In this document: positions 12,851 through 22,810 of the stretch, one piece after another
Position numbering within the stretch: the stretch's first letter is position 1
Layout of the letters: each line of letters begins with the position of its first letter
Assembly (NCBI GenBank): GCA_949825065.1
Contig: OX463855.1
Span: 41,926,093-41,990,092, forward strand
DNA length: 64,000 nucleotides
Source: Odontocerum albicorne
Taxonomy: Eukaryota; Arthropoda; Insecta; Trichoptera; Odontoceridae
Direction: 5' to 3'
Translations under genes and position numbers: made by a program
Notes under the pieces: generated by a model
What the model saw: only the letters and a program-made list of their open reading frames with translations
The model's database searches: none
What the model was told of the DNA's origin: nothing

Positions 12851-13075
12851 GATGTGTGCACAAGTATGTTGGTAAACACAGCCACGCTGCGGTTGTCTCA
12901 GCGGGATATTCCTGTTTAGAGATAATCTTTTATTTTGTTTGTATGGACCATTCTACCAATTCGAGTCATTACAAACTGGTTTTATTATTTTGGAACCAGT
13001 TTCCGTGAAGGTTTCGCTTTAGTTTGTCTGACGATTTGTGTAAAATACGCAAGTGCAAGATGCAACTGTTACGAT
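12851..13075. other. No gene seen
   Basis: Unique sequence after the array. The only open frame is a run-on from the minisatellite. Confidence 0.5.
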
Positions 13076-13243
13076 ACGTCTGCATACTGATGACATAATC
13101 TTCACGGTCTGCACACTGATGACATAATCTTCACGATCTGCACACTGATGACATAATCTTCACGATCTGCACACTGATGACATAATCTTCACGATCTGCA
13201 CACTGATGACATAATCTTCACGATCTGCACACTGATGACATAA
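13076..13243. repeat. 29-bp minisatellite, 6 copies
   Basis: Unit: ctgcacactgatgacataat plus cttcacgat. Confidence 0.95.
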
Positions 13244-13584
13244 ATCAATCGATGCATATTTTCATTATTCAGGGTTTTTTTCGAGTAAGAACTCAGAAAT
13301 CAGGAGACTATCATTCAAAGGTTGATCTGTTTACAGAAATACTCGTACTTGCTAACATACTCGTACCTGCTAGATGCCAGTAATATGTACTTTTCTGGAA
13401 GAGGTATCGATCCGGTCACTTGGAAATACGGGATCGGGATCGCGATTTAACGCAAAATAAGTTTATCACGTGAATACACGGGATCAATATACGAGTATAT
13501 GGTACAATACAATGTGTTACAAGTGCTCTTCTTAGAAAACCAGCGAGACTTGTTTATTTTAGAGTAACATCGGGAATCGCAACC

Positions 13585-13647
13585 GTACAAGTTATTTTAG
13601 TGTGTTCAGGAAACAACATTTCCTGAACACACTTAAATAACTTGTAC
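13585..13647. repeat. Near-perfect 29-bp hairpin, 5-nt loop
   Basis: The left arm at 13585-13613 pairs with 13619-13647 at 28 of 29 positions around the loop caaca. The right arm ends in a TACGAGTA octamer. It could be a fold-back element, a MITE remnant or a small-RNA precursor. Upstream, 13246-13584 shows no gene but holds four more octamers. Confidence 0.9.
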
Positions 13648-13679
13648 GAGTATACGTGCATTAGCAACAAAATTTCCCA

Positions 13680-15045
13680 TGTATCATGTTCCATTTATAT
13701 TTCACCAAAGTATCCATGTTCCATTTATATTTAACCAGAGTATCCATGTTCCATTTATATTTCACCAAAGTATCCATGTTCCATTTATATTTCACCAAAG
13801 TATCCATGCTCCATTTATATTTCATCAAAGTATCCATGTTCCATTTACATTTCACCAAAGTATCCATGCTCCATTTATATTTCATCAAAGTATCCATGTT
13901 CCATTTATATTTCACCAAAGTATCCATGTTCTATTTATATTTAACCAGAGTATCCATGCTCCATTTATATTTCATCAAAGTATCCATGTTCCATTTATAT
14001 TTCCCCAAAGTATCCATGCTCCATTTATATTTAATCAAAGTATCCATGTTCCATTTACATTTCACCAAAGTATCCATGTTCCATTTATATTTCACCAAAG
14101 TATCCATGTTCCATTTATATTTCACCAAAGTATCCATGTTCCATTTATATTTAACCAGAGTATCCATGCTCCATTTATATTTAACCAAAGTATCCATGTT
14201 CCATTTACATTTCACCAAAGTATCCATGCTCCATTTATATTTCATCAAAGTATCCATGTTCCATTTATATTTAACCAGAGTATCCATGCTCCATTTATAT
14301 TTAACCAAAGTATCCATGTTCCATTTACATTTCACCAAAGTATCCATGCTCCATTTATATTTCATCAAAGTATCCATGTTCCATTTATATTTCACCAAAG
14401 TATCCATGTTCCATTTATATTTAACCAGAGTATCCATGCTCCATTTATATTTAACCAAAGTATCCATGTTCCATTTACATTTCACCAAAGTATCCATGCT
14501 CCATTTATATTTCATCAAAGTATCCATGTTCCATTTACATTTCACCAAAGTATCCATGTTCCATTTATATTTCATCAAAGTATCCATGTTCCATTTATAT
14601 TTCACCAAAGTATCCATGTTCCATTTATATTTAACCAAAGTATCCGTGTTCCATTTATATTTAACCAAAGTATCCATGTTCCATTTACATTTCACCAAAG
14701 TATCCATGCTCCATTTATATTTCATCAAAGTATCCATGTTCCATTTATATTTAACCAGAGTATCCATGTTCCATTTATATTTAACCAGAGTATCCATGTT
14801 CCATTTATATTTAACCAAAGTATCCATGTTCCATTTATATTTCACCAAAGTATCCATGTTCCATTTATATTTAACCAGAGTATCCATGTTCCATTTATAT
14901 TTAACCAAAGTATCCATGTTCCATTTATATTTCACCAAAGTATCCATGTTCCATATATATTTAACCAGAGTATCCATGTTCCATTTATATTTAACCAAAG
15001 TATCCATGTTCCATTTATATTTAACCAAAGTATCCATGTTTCATT
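13680..15045. repeat. 30-bp minisatellite, about 45 copies
   Basis: Unit: tatccatgttccatttatat plus ttcaccaaag, an exact 30-bp period with recurring variants (ttaacc, ttcatc, gctcc, tacat). Since 30 is a multiple of three and the unit lacks stops in several frames, ORFs of 368-463 codons appear on both strands, with a 10-residue period such as HVPFIFHQSI. No promoter or splice context supports expression. Confidence 0.97.
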
Positions 15046-15224
15046 TATAAAAAACACAGCGAATATTTAGAGGTCATCCGTGTCAACTTCCCTGACTGCG
15101 AACTAGGAGTAAGCCGGAACATGGATAAGCCATGAGAGAAGGTGATCATAACCTTTTATTATTTTAATTGGGAAGAAAATAGTAGTGACATTACATCACA
15201 AAAATATGTTATATCCGATGGTGC

Positions 15225-15444
15225 TAATATTATACAATACGAGGTTATGTTAAGAGGTATGGCAGACTAATATTATACAATACGAGTATATGTTAAGAGG
15301 TATGGCAGACTAATATTATACAATACGAGTATATGTTAAGAGGTATGGCAGACTAATATTATACAATACGAGTATATGTTAAGAGGTATGGCAGACTAAT
15401 ATTATACAATACGAGTATATGTTAAGAGGTATGGCAGACTAATA
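15225..15444. repeat. 43-bp minisatellite, left part (about 5 copies)
   Basis: Unit: taatattatacaatacgagt plus atatgttaagaggtatggca plus gac. It continues after the mariner insertion at 16729. Each unit carries an ATACGAGTAT core; one early unit reads acgaggt. Confidence 0.95.
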
Positions 15445-16728
15445 TTAGGTCCTTACATATGAAATTGGCGTTTTGCCGTACTGGCAACTTTGATCTCAAA
15501 TATCTTCTCTTTGGTTAGGAATTTCAAATTCAAATTTATACAGCTATTTACTCAAGTATTTGTGTTTCGAAAATTATAATTCATTTGTTTTTTTCTCAAT
15601 TGTTTTTTTTCTTTGTGTCACTCAGTTTACAAAATGGAAAACTTGAAATATCGCGTTATTTACGAGTACGAGTTCCACCGTGGCACCAGTGCTGCAGAAA
15701 CGGCTCGAAGGATTAATGATGTGTATGGTGACGGTGCCGCAAAAGAAAACACAGTGCGTTTTTGGTTCCAACGTTTTCGTTCTGGAAATTTCGACCTGCA
15801 AAACAAGCCCCGTGGACGGCCGGAGACCAAAGTTGATAATGAAGAATTGAAGGCTATTGTGGAAGCGGATCCATCGCAAACCACGTCCGAGTTAGTAGGC
15901 TGCGGTGTTAGTGATAAAACTGTTTTAATCCACTTGAAGCAAATTGGGAAGGTGAAAAAGCTTGAAAGGTGGGTACCTCACGAATTGAGTGAAGCAAATC
16001 AACAAACGCGCGTTGACTGCTGCGTTGCATTACTCAACCGGCACAATAATGAAGGGATTTTGAATCGAATCATTACCTGTGATGAAAAGTGGATCCTGTA
16101 TGATAATCGGAAGCGCTCATCGCAATGGCTGAACCCTGCCGAACCAGCCAAACCATGCCCCAAGCGAAAATTGACTCCAAAAAAGTTACTTGTGAGCGTT
16201 TGGTGGACTAGTGCTGGTGTCGTTCACTACAGCTTTCTTAAATCTGGCCAGACGATTACGGCAGATGTCTATTGTCAGCAACTGCAAACCATGATGGAAA
16301 AGCTAGCTGCTAAACAACCGAGGCTGGTTAATCGCTCTAGGCCACTGCTGCTTCATGATAACGCTAGACCACACACTGCACAACAGACGGCTACCAAATT
16401 AGAAGAGCTTCAATTGGAATGTCTAAGACATCCACCGTACTCTCCGGACCTTGCCCCAACAGATTACTATTTTTTTCGAAATTTGGATAACTTCTTGCAA
16501 GGGAAAAAATTCAACTCCGATGGGGCAGTCCAAACCGACTTCAAAGATTTTATTGATTCCCGTCCGAATGGTTTTTTTAGTAAAGGGATCGATGAACTAC
16601 CTATGAGATGGCAAAAGTGCATAGATAGCAATGGTACATACTTTGATTAAATAAATATATTACATTAAAAAAAAATCAACTTTATGTTCCTCCCAAACAA
16701 AACGCCAATTTCATATGTAAGGACCTAA
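15445..16728 (+). mobile_element. Complete mariner element, cecropia-like, inserted in the 43-bp array
   Basis: The 1284-bp element has identical 31-bp terminal inverted repeats (15445-15475 and 16698-16728) beginning TTAGGTCCTTACATATG. It is flanked by TA at 15443-15444 and 16729-16730. The target was a TA within the repeat unit ctaatattatac, so both flanks are the same minisatellite. Identical termini and an intact ORF suggest recent insertion. Confidence 0.95.
15634..16650 (+). CDS. Mariner transposase (cecropia-like), apparently intact, 338 aa
   Basis: DNA transposase that cuts and pastes its own element at TA dinucleotides, acting in the nucleus. I chose the ATG at 15634 (MENLKYRV) because it opens the conserved N-terminal helix-turn-helix region; the frame upstream lacks an ATG. 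Visible family features are WFQRFRSG, RWVPHEL, the first catalytic Asp in TCDEKW (about residues 148-153), the second in LLHDNARPHT, and the third in YSPDLAPTD 35 residues later, giving the D,D34D signature of mariners. The ORF ends with YFD just before taaataaatat. Length is normal for the family (about 340-350). No frameshift or internal stop is present, so activity is possible. Subfamily is judged from similarity to the Hsmar1/cecropia type and the TTAGGT terminus. Confidence 0.95.
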   Translation: MENLKYRVIYEYEFHRGTSAAETARRINDVYGDGAAKENTVRFWFQRFRSGNFDLQNKPRGRPETKVDNEELKAIVEADPSQTTSELVGCGVSDKTVLIHLKQIGKVKKLERWVPHELSEANQQTRVDCCVALLNRHNNEGILNRIITCDEKWILYDNRKRSSQWLNPAEPAKPCPKRKLTPKKLLVSVWWTSAGVVHYSFLKSGQTITADVYCQQLQTMMEKLAAKQPRLVNRSRPLLLHDNARPHTAQQTATKLEELQLECLRHPPYSPDLAPTDYYFFRNLDNFLQGKKFNSDGAVQTDFKDFIDSRPNGFFSKGIDELPMRWQKCIDSNGTYFD

Positions 16729-16730
16729 TA

Positions 16731-17972
16731 TTATACAATACGAGTATATGTTAAGAGGTATGGCAGATTAATATTATACAATACGAGTATATGTTAAGAG
16801 GTATGGCAGACTAATATTATACAATACGAGTATATGTTAAGAGGTATGGCAGACTAATATTATACAATACGAGTATATGTTAAGAGGTATGGCAGACTAA
16901 TATTATACAATACGAGTATATGTTAAGAGGTATGGCAGACTAATATTATACAATACGAGTATATGTTAAGAGGTATGGCAGACTAATATTATACAATACG
17001 AGTGTATGTTAAGAGGTATGGCAGACTAATATTATACAATACGAGTGTATGTTAAGAGGTATGGCAGACTAATATTATACAATACGAGTGTATGTTAAGA
17101 GGTATGGCAGACTAATATTATACAATACGAGTGTATGTTAAGAGGTATGGCAGACTAATATTATACAATACGAGTGTATGTTAAGAGGTATGGCAGACTA
17201 ATATTATACAATACGAGTATATGTTAAGAGGTATGGCAGACTAATATTATACAATACGAGTATATGTTAAGAGGTATGGCAGACTAATATTATACAATAC
17301 GAGTATATGTTAAGAGGTATGGCAGACTAATATTATACAATACGAGTATATGTTAAGAGGTATGGCAGACTAATATTATACAATACGAGTGTATGTTAAG
17401 AGGTATGGCAGACTAATATTATACAATACGAGTGTATGTTAAGAGGTATGGCAGACTAATATTATACAATACGAGTGTATGTTAAGAGGTATGGCAGACT
17501 AATATTATACAATACGAGTATATGTTAAGAGGTATGGCAGACTAATATTATACAATACGAGTATATGTTAAGAGGTATGGCAGACTAATATTATACAATA
17601 CGAGTATATGTTAAGAGGTATGGCAGACTAATATTATACAATACGAGTATATGTTAAGAGGTATGGCAGACTAATATTATACAATACGAGTGTATGTTAA
17701 GAGGTATGGCAGACTAATATTATACAATACGAGTGTATGTTAAGAGGTATGGCAGACTAATATTATACAATACGAGTATATGTTAAGAGGTATGGCAGAC
17801 TAATATTATACAATACGAGTATATGTTAAGAGGTATGGCAGACTAATATTATACAATACGAGTATATGTTAAGAGGTATGGCAGACTAATATTATACAAT
17901 ACGAGTATATGTTAAGAGGTATGGCAGACTAATATTATACAATACGAGTGTATGTTAAGAGGTACGGCAGAC
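16731..17972. repeat. 43-bp minisatellite, right part (about 29 copies)
   Basis: Continuation of the 15225 array after the mariner insertion. Units alternate in blocks between cgagtatatg and cgagtgtatg, again indicating block homogenisation. Confidence 0.95.
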
Positions 17973-18195
17973 TTTTTAGGGATCATCAGTCAATTGAACA
18001 GTATTAAAAATAAAAGTAATATAACCTTTGACCTGATATTTGTAAGAGAAACGAATGTTTTAGTAACATAAGATGACCTTTTACCAAAAGATTATCACCA
18101 TCCTATCCACCTTTAAATATACTCGTACTCGTAACTATCACTGATTTTGAAGACTACGCTTCATTTCCAAAATACAACTATAATATTCACCAAGA

Positions 18196-19188
18196 TCTTA
18201 TACCACACTCGTACTGTTAACATTCATTATCTCGACACATGTCACTGAGATGCTCACTCTTATACCACACTCGTCCTGTTAACATTCATTATCTCGACAC
18301 ATGTCACTGAGATGCTCACTCTTATACCACACTCGTACTGTTAACATTCATTATCTCGACACATGTCACTGAGATGCTCACTCTTATACCACACTCGTAC
18401 TGTTAACATTCATTATCTCGACACATGTCACTGAGATGCTCACTCTTATACCACACTCGTACTGTTAACATTCATTATCTCGACACATGTCACTGAGATG
18501 CTCACTCTTATACCACACTCGTACTGTTAACATTCATTATCTCGACACGTGTCACTGAGATGCTCACTCTTATACCACACTCGTACTGTTAACATTCATT
18601 ATCTCGACACATGTCACTGAGATGCTCACTCTTATACCATACTCGTACTGTTAACATTCATTATCTCGACACATGTCACTGAGATGCTCACTCTTATACC
18701 ACACTCGTACTGTTAACATTCATTATCTCGACACATGTCACTGAGATGCTCACTCTTATACCACACTCGTACTGTTAACATTCATTATCTCGACACATGT
18801 CACTGAGATGCTCACTCTTATACCACACTCGTACTGTTAACATTCATTATCTCGACACATGTCACTGAGATGCTCACTCTTATACCACACTCGTACTGTT
18901 AACATTCATTATCTCGACACATGCCACTGAGATGCTCACTCTTATACCACACTCGTACTGTTAACATTCATTATCTCGACACATGCCACTGAGATGCTCA
19001 CTCTTATACCACACTGGTACTGTTAACATTCATTATCTCGACACATGTCACTGAGATGCTCACTCTTATACCACACTCGTACTGTTAACATTCATTATCT
19101 CGACACATGTCACTGAGATGCTTACTCTTATACCACACTCGTACTGTTAACATTCATTATCTCGACACATGTCACTGAGATGCTCACT
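18196..19188. repeat. 62-bp minisatellite, 16 copies
   Basis: Unit: cttataccacactcgtactg plus ttaacattcattatctcgac plus acatgtcactgagatgctca plus ct. It contains the related CTCGTA core. Bases 17973-18195 show no gene. Confidence 0.97.
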
Positions 19189-19710
19189 CTTTTTTTCTGG
19201 ACAACGGACAATTTCATGAAAAATGCAATCAATGTAAAAATAATTATATAAATTTATTAAGAAAAAAAAGACAAGCATTCCATGTCGCATGTTCTACCAT
19301 CAGAAATGGTCAGAAATCGTCTCCTGTTGATGGGATTAGAAATGTATTAAACTCGTATTTGCGGACTCTTTGAAGAACATGTACGAAAATGATTCACTGA
19401 ATGCATCGCATCGCATCACATACGTTCGTATTCGAATACCGGGAATCTCGATGCGTTTTCGTTACTTTCGACGAAGTACTCGTACAATCGTTAAAAAATA
19501 ATAAATTTATTGTAACTTCTGCTGAATCGGCTGATCCTGACAATGTCACTTTTAGCATATTCTCTTCAATAAATCATTGTTGGAAAGTCTATTTCAACAA
19601 ATATGAAAATCTAATTTTCTCTCGTCAACATACCAGAAACATACCATTTTTATTTTGTTTTCTGCCATACGTTTTTGTTGTTTTCTTTTTTTTTTCTATT
19701 TATTATTTAA

Positions 19711-19950
19711 CCCTGAGAGATGGGCGCACTGCTATAGCAGTGGAAGAAATTTGTTCCAGCCTTGTATTCTAAATGAATATCATTCATTTAGAATACAAGG
19801 GTACATATTCTAAATATATTTATGTTGTAAAAATATTTGTTTTTTGTTTTTTTGTTGTTTAAAATAAATATTTATCACGAACGTCCGAATCGTAAATATA
19901 TCTCAGCACTATATAGACAATTATATTTTTTTCTCGTAGCGCTCTCAGGG
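19711..19950. mobile_element. Putative 240-bp piggyBac-like MITE
   Basis: TTAA (19707-19710) followed by CCCTGAGAG, and CTCTCAGGG followed by TTAA (19951-19954): 9-bp inverted termini with a TTAA target duplication, as expected of the piggyBac superfamily. The interior is non-coding and contains a perfect 19-bp hairpin. The short TIR leaves some risk of coincidence. Bases 19189-19706 are AT-rich with no supported gene. Confidence 0.6.
19760..19800. repeat. Perfect 19-bp hairpin, 3-nt loop
   Basis: ccttgtattctaaatgaat and its exact reverse complement are separated by atc, inside the piggyBac-like MITE. Confidence 0.9.
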
Positions 19951-19967
19951 TTAATCTAGATATGCGG

Positions 19968-20300
19968 GGGTGTGGGATGGAAGCCCCCTGATGCCCTTGC
20001 GGTCGGGCTCGCCCTACATTGGTGGGGTGTATCTCGGCCGGGGGAATGTTTGTGGGATGAGCCCGGACCTTTTAGTGTCTTCTCTCTTGAATGTATTGTT
20101 TTTTTTTTTGTCATCTATTTATTTTCTGTGTTTATTTTTTTATATATTCTTGTTCTACGTGTTCAAGGGTGTGGGCTGAAAAACATCTGGTGTCCCCGTG
20201 GCTGGGTTCGCCCTATATTGGTGGGGTGTATCTTGGCAGAGGGGATGCTATTAGATGAGCCCAGACCTTTTGATAGCTTCTGTATTTAATGTATTATCTG
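19968..20300. repeat. Two diverged direct copies of a G-rich segment
   Basis: The first copy (about 19970-20075) and the second (about 20168-20275) share attggtggggtgtatct and gatgagccc.gaccttt. A ttatttatttattta tail near 20370 suggests a retroelement 3' end. No protein match was recognised. Confidence 0.6.
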
Positions 20301-20587
20301 CAATTTATGTGTTTTAGAAGTGTTATTTAAATATAATCTGTACATACTATGTTGCTATCAATAAACCTATTATTTATTTATTTAAATTGGGAAAAATATA
20401 TATTTCAAATTAAAGATCGATTTATACACAATTAACAGTTCCTAAGTTATTTAAGAATCATCTTGGACAATATTGTTTATTCGATTCGCGGTATTATCAC
20501 TCGACAGCGTGGATTAATTATATTTCAGATACTAACAAATCTAATCGAATTTGAAAACGATATTTTAATTCGTCGTCAAATGGAAAA

Positions 20588-20830
20588 CAAGTGGACTCAA
20601 TTTACCTAGATTTCAGTAAAGCATATGACAAAGTATCACATAGCATAAATCCGTAGGAATTGTTAGCCCACTCTTAGACTATATTGAAAGCTATATTAAA
20701 AACCGAACACTAACAGTCAACATCGATGGTTCTCTATGTTATTATTTTACTACTACTAATGGTGTATCCCAAGGATCGCATCTAAGATCTGTTCTGCTGG
20801 TCTGTTCTACTGCACGCTACAATGAGCATA
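20588..20830 (+). pseudogene. Degenerate non-LTR reverse transcriptase fragment (CR1/Jockey-like)
   Basis: The frame from about 20591 reads VDSIYLDFSKAYDKVSH, the conserved RT segment around the first catalytic Asp. It is followed in a shifted frame by GVSQGSHL, matching the next RT block. Multiple frameshifts and a compressed middle show that it is dead. Confidence 0.75.
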
Positions 20831-21024
20831 TTAACCTGTTTAAGAGACGATCATTCCGGATAACATTTTATTTTTGGGAAATTTTGCAGCTCTTTGAGAG
20901 CAGACGGACGGACTTTTTATCCTGCTAAAATGCACTTTAGGGGAAACATCTTATTGTGATTCTGAGGGGATGTCTGGTATTTTTGCTGATTTTTTTAAAA
21001 AGTGATGTTAGTTTAGGAACGGGC

Positions 21025-21399
21025 TGTTCCTTAAAGGAGAGATGATGAGGATGATTGTTGATAAATAAAAACTTGTCGAAATCGGAATATGCAAAGAGGA
21101 ATTTTATTGACAAACGTCGGTATTTATAATATTTTGGACGTGTGCGGGAATGCGCACGAGATATATCGCTGTCTCGTCTTTGCGCTTACAATATGTTTAT
21201 TGTCAATGCGTAGGTATCCTTTGTTTTGAGAGACAGCGCGGAAGATGTGTTGCTCTCTCCTTTCCTCATGGAATGCGGTCTCCGCTAGTAGTGAGTTGAA
21301 TGACCGACCGCGTGGACTTTGTCCATTGTTTGTCTCGCATTGTTAAAGTGGGGCAAAGGTCGTCTCGTGGGTTCAGTGACCGCACGTATAGTCGCTACA
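21025..21399 (-). mobile_element. Solo LTR (family copy 1)
   Basis: On the minus strand the segment starts TGTAGCGACTAT and ends with ACA. It contains a tataaata box and aataaaattcctcttt near its end. It aligns over nearly its whole length with the plus-strand copy at 37201-37572. No coding sequence adjoins it and no clear target duplication was found. Superfamily is unassigned. Confidence 0.65.
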
Positions 21400-22048
21400 A
21401 TGGGATGGACTGCGGTTCAAATCTGACCAAGTCGGTCAAGCTTAAGTGAAGTATGGTTGAAATTGTTGACAAGCTACGTTCTATATACTCGTATGTTATG
21501 TGTATATTCAAAAGGACGTTTTCAATTTATTTTTCAACGATTTGTCTTTTGTGTTTGTATTTTTTGCGTAAAATAAAACATCACATTTTCCACTTTTGTG
21601 TGTATATCAGAATCAGAAACAGAATCACTCCTCAGAAAATGTCCGTAGTCTGGTTCTACAAGTACAAGTACAAGCTCGGAGGTATCAGGATCGATGGATC
21701 GATGACTGATGCTACGAGTATCATCGTTATCCGATCGCTTTGGCTATCCAAAAAGTAATAATATACCGTAGGGTCTCAGTTTGTTTTAAGAGTTCTCGCC
21801 AACGTGAGATTTTTCATTTAAAAAATGTACATAACATAATCATGCTTTTATTTCCAGAAACTTTTCTTTCTCTCCTAAGACGGAGACGGCCTCCGCCTCC
21901 GCCTCCGTGGCTAGATGCCTATCTTATAACCCGGGAGCTACGAGTTCCATTTCCATTCTTGCTGCGAGTTCCATTTCGTTTCAAAAGGTTCCAGTTTTGC
22001 TCTAACCATTTCAACACATTTATAAAGTCGTAAGAGTTTACCAAACGC
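21400..22048. other. No gene seen
   Basis: AT-rich with a CCTCCGCCTCCG run at about 21889-21907 and TACGAGTA octamers near 21488 and 21713. The short open frames have no recognisable domain. Confidence 0.4.
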
Positions 22049-22183
22049 AATAAAGTCCCCAGGTTATACTGTTTACAACAAAAGTGTAATAATATTAATA
22101 ATCTTGACACCGTACAATAAAGTCCCCAGGTTATACTGTTTACAATAAAAGTGTAATAATATCAATAATCTTGACACCGTACA
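22049..22183. repeat. Two-copy 67-bp direct repeat
   Basis: aataaagtccccaggttata occurs at 22049 and again at 22116. It resembles the dispersed-repeat end at 1440-1556 on the same strand. Confidence 0.8.
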
Positions 22184-22426
22184 ATATTTGGTTTCGACAA
22201 AACGTGAATTTTATTTTAATTAATGATTAAGTGAATTGTTATTTTATGAAAACAACTCGATAAAAATGTTTCGAAGTATTTGAATAGTTGTCCCATACAG
22301 GCTCTGCTTTTGTACTATTTTTTACTTTAAATATAAAAAAATATGTCCAGTTAAAATCTGTATAGAACATCATAAATCGAATTCGAGGTAAGATAGCGCT
22401 GGATCCGAACTCGATTCGTTCCTTTT

Positions 22427-22571
22427 GTCAGTGTGGGTGGGGTGGACAGTTTGTCAGAGTGGGTGGGGTGGACAGTTTGTCAGTGTGGGTGGGGTGGACA
22501 GTTTGTCAGAGTGGGTGGGGTGGACAGTTTGTCAGTGTGGGTGGGGTGGACAGTTTGTCAGTGTGGGTGGA
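22427..22571. repeat. 26-bp G-rich minisatellite upstream of the lectin-like gene
   Basis: About 5.5 units of gtcagtgtgggtggggtgga plus cagttt end about 180 bp before the predicted start codon. Its position within the likely promoter makes copy number a possible regulatory variable. Confidence 0.95.
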
Positions 22572-22619
22572 TATTTTTAGACTCAAACATTTTTAAAATG
22601 AGTACAGAATAAAATGATA

Positions 22620-22749
22620 CGTGTGGTCACCGCAGCTGAGGCCCGCTGCGCCGCACCGGGGCACCGCTCCGGAGGATAGCGGGTAGCGGCGCTCGCTCCA
22701 CAGCAACCGGTCCTCAGTCCTCAGTGCTCTGCGCGCATTGCCAGTCAAC
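22620..22749 (+). promoter_or_regulatory. GC-rich proximal promoter / 5' UTR of the lectin-like gene
   Basis: A sharp local rise in GC (gaggcccgctgcgccgcacc) in an otherwise AT-rich window runs up to the ATG. Two TCAGT words, the arthropod initiator core, lie at about 22713-22724. No TATA box is obvious at the right distance. The ATG context is caacATGG. Transcript start is inferred only. Confidence 0.45.
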
Positions 22750-22810
22750 ATGGCCGGGGGACCGCTGTCGTGTTATGTGCTGCTCTGCGCCGTGTTTATC
22801 TCGAACTCAG
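22750..22810 (+). CDS. Lectin-like gene exon 1 (signal peptide)
   Basis: Encodes MAGGPLSCYVLLCAVFISNS plus the first base of Ala21: a short polar start and a hydrophobic core, with a likely signal cleavage after residues 21-23 (ASA). Donor CAG|gtggaa. Joining to exon 2 keeps the frame. Confidence 0.7.

Noticed and set aside
13679..15070. 463-, 454- and 368-codon ORFs on both strands as genes
   Set aside because: They follow from a 30-bp period without stops. Simultaneous openness on both strands shows it is compositional.
15655..15680. TACGAGTACGAG in the cecropia-like transposase as another hexamer insertion
   Set aside because: The YEYEF residues line up without a gap against related mariner proteins from memory, so this is ordinary coding sequence.
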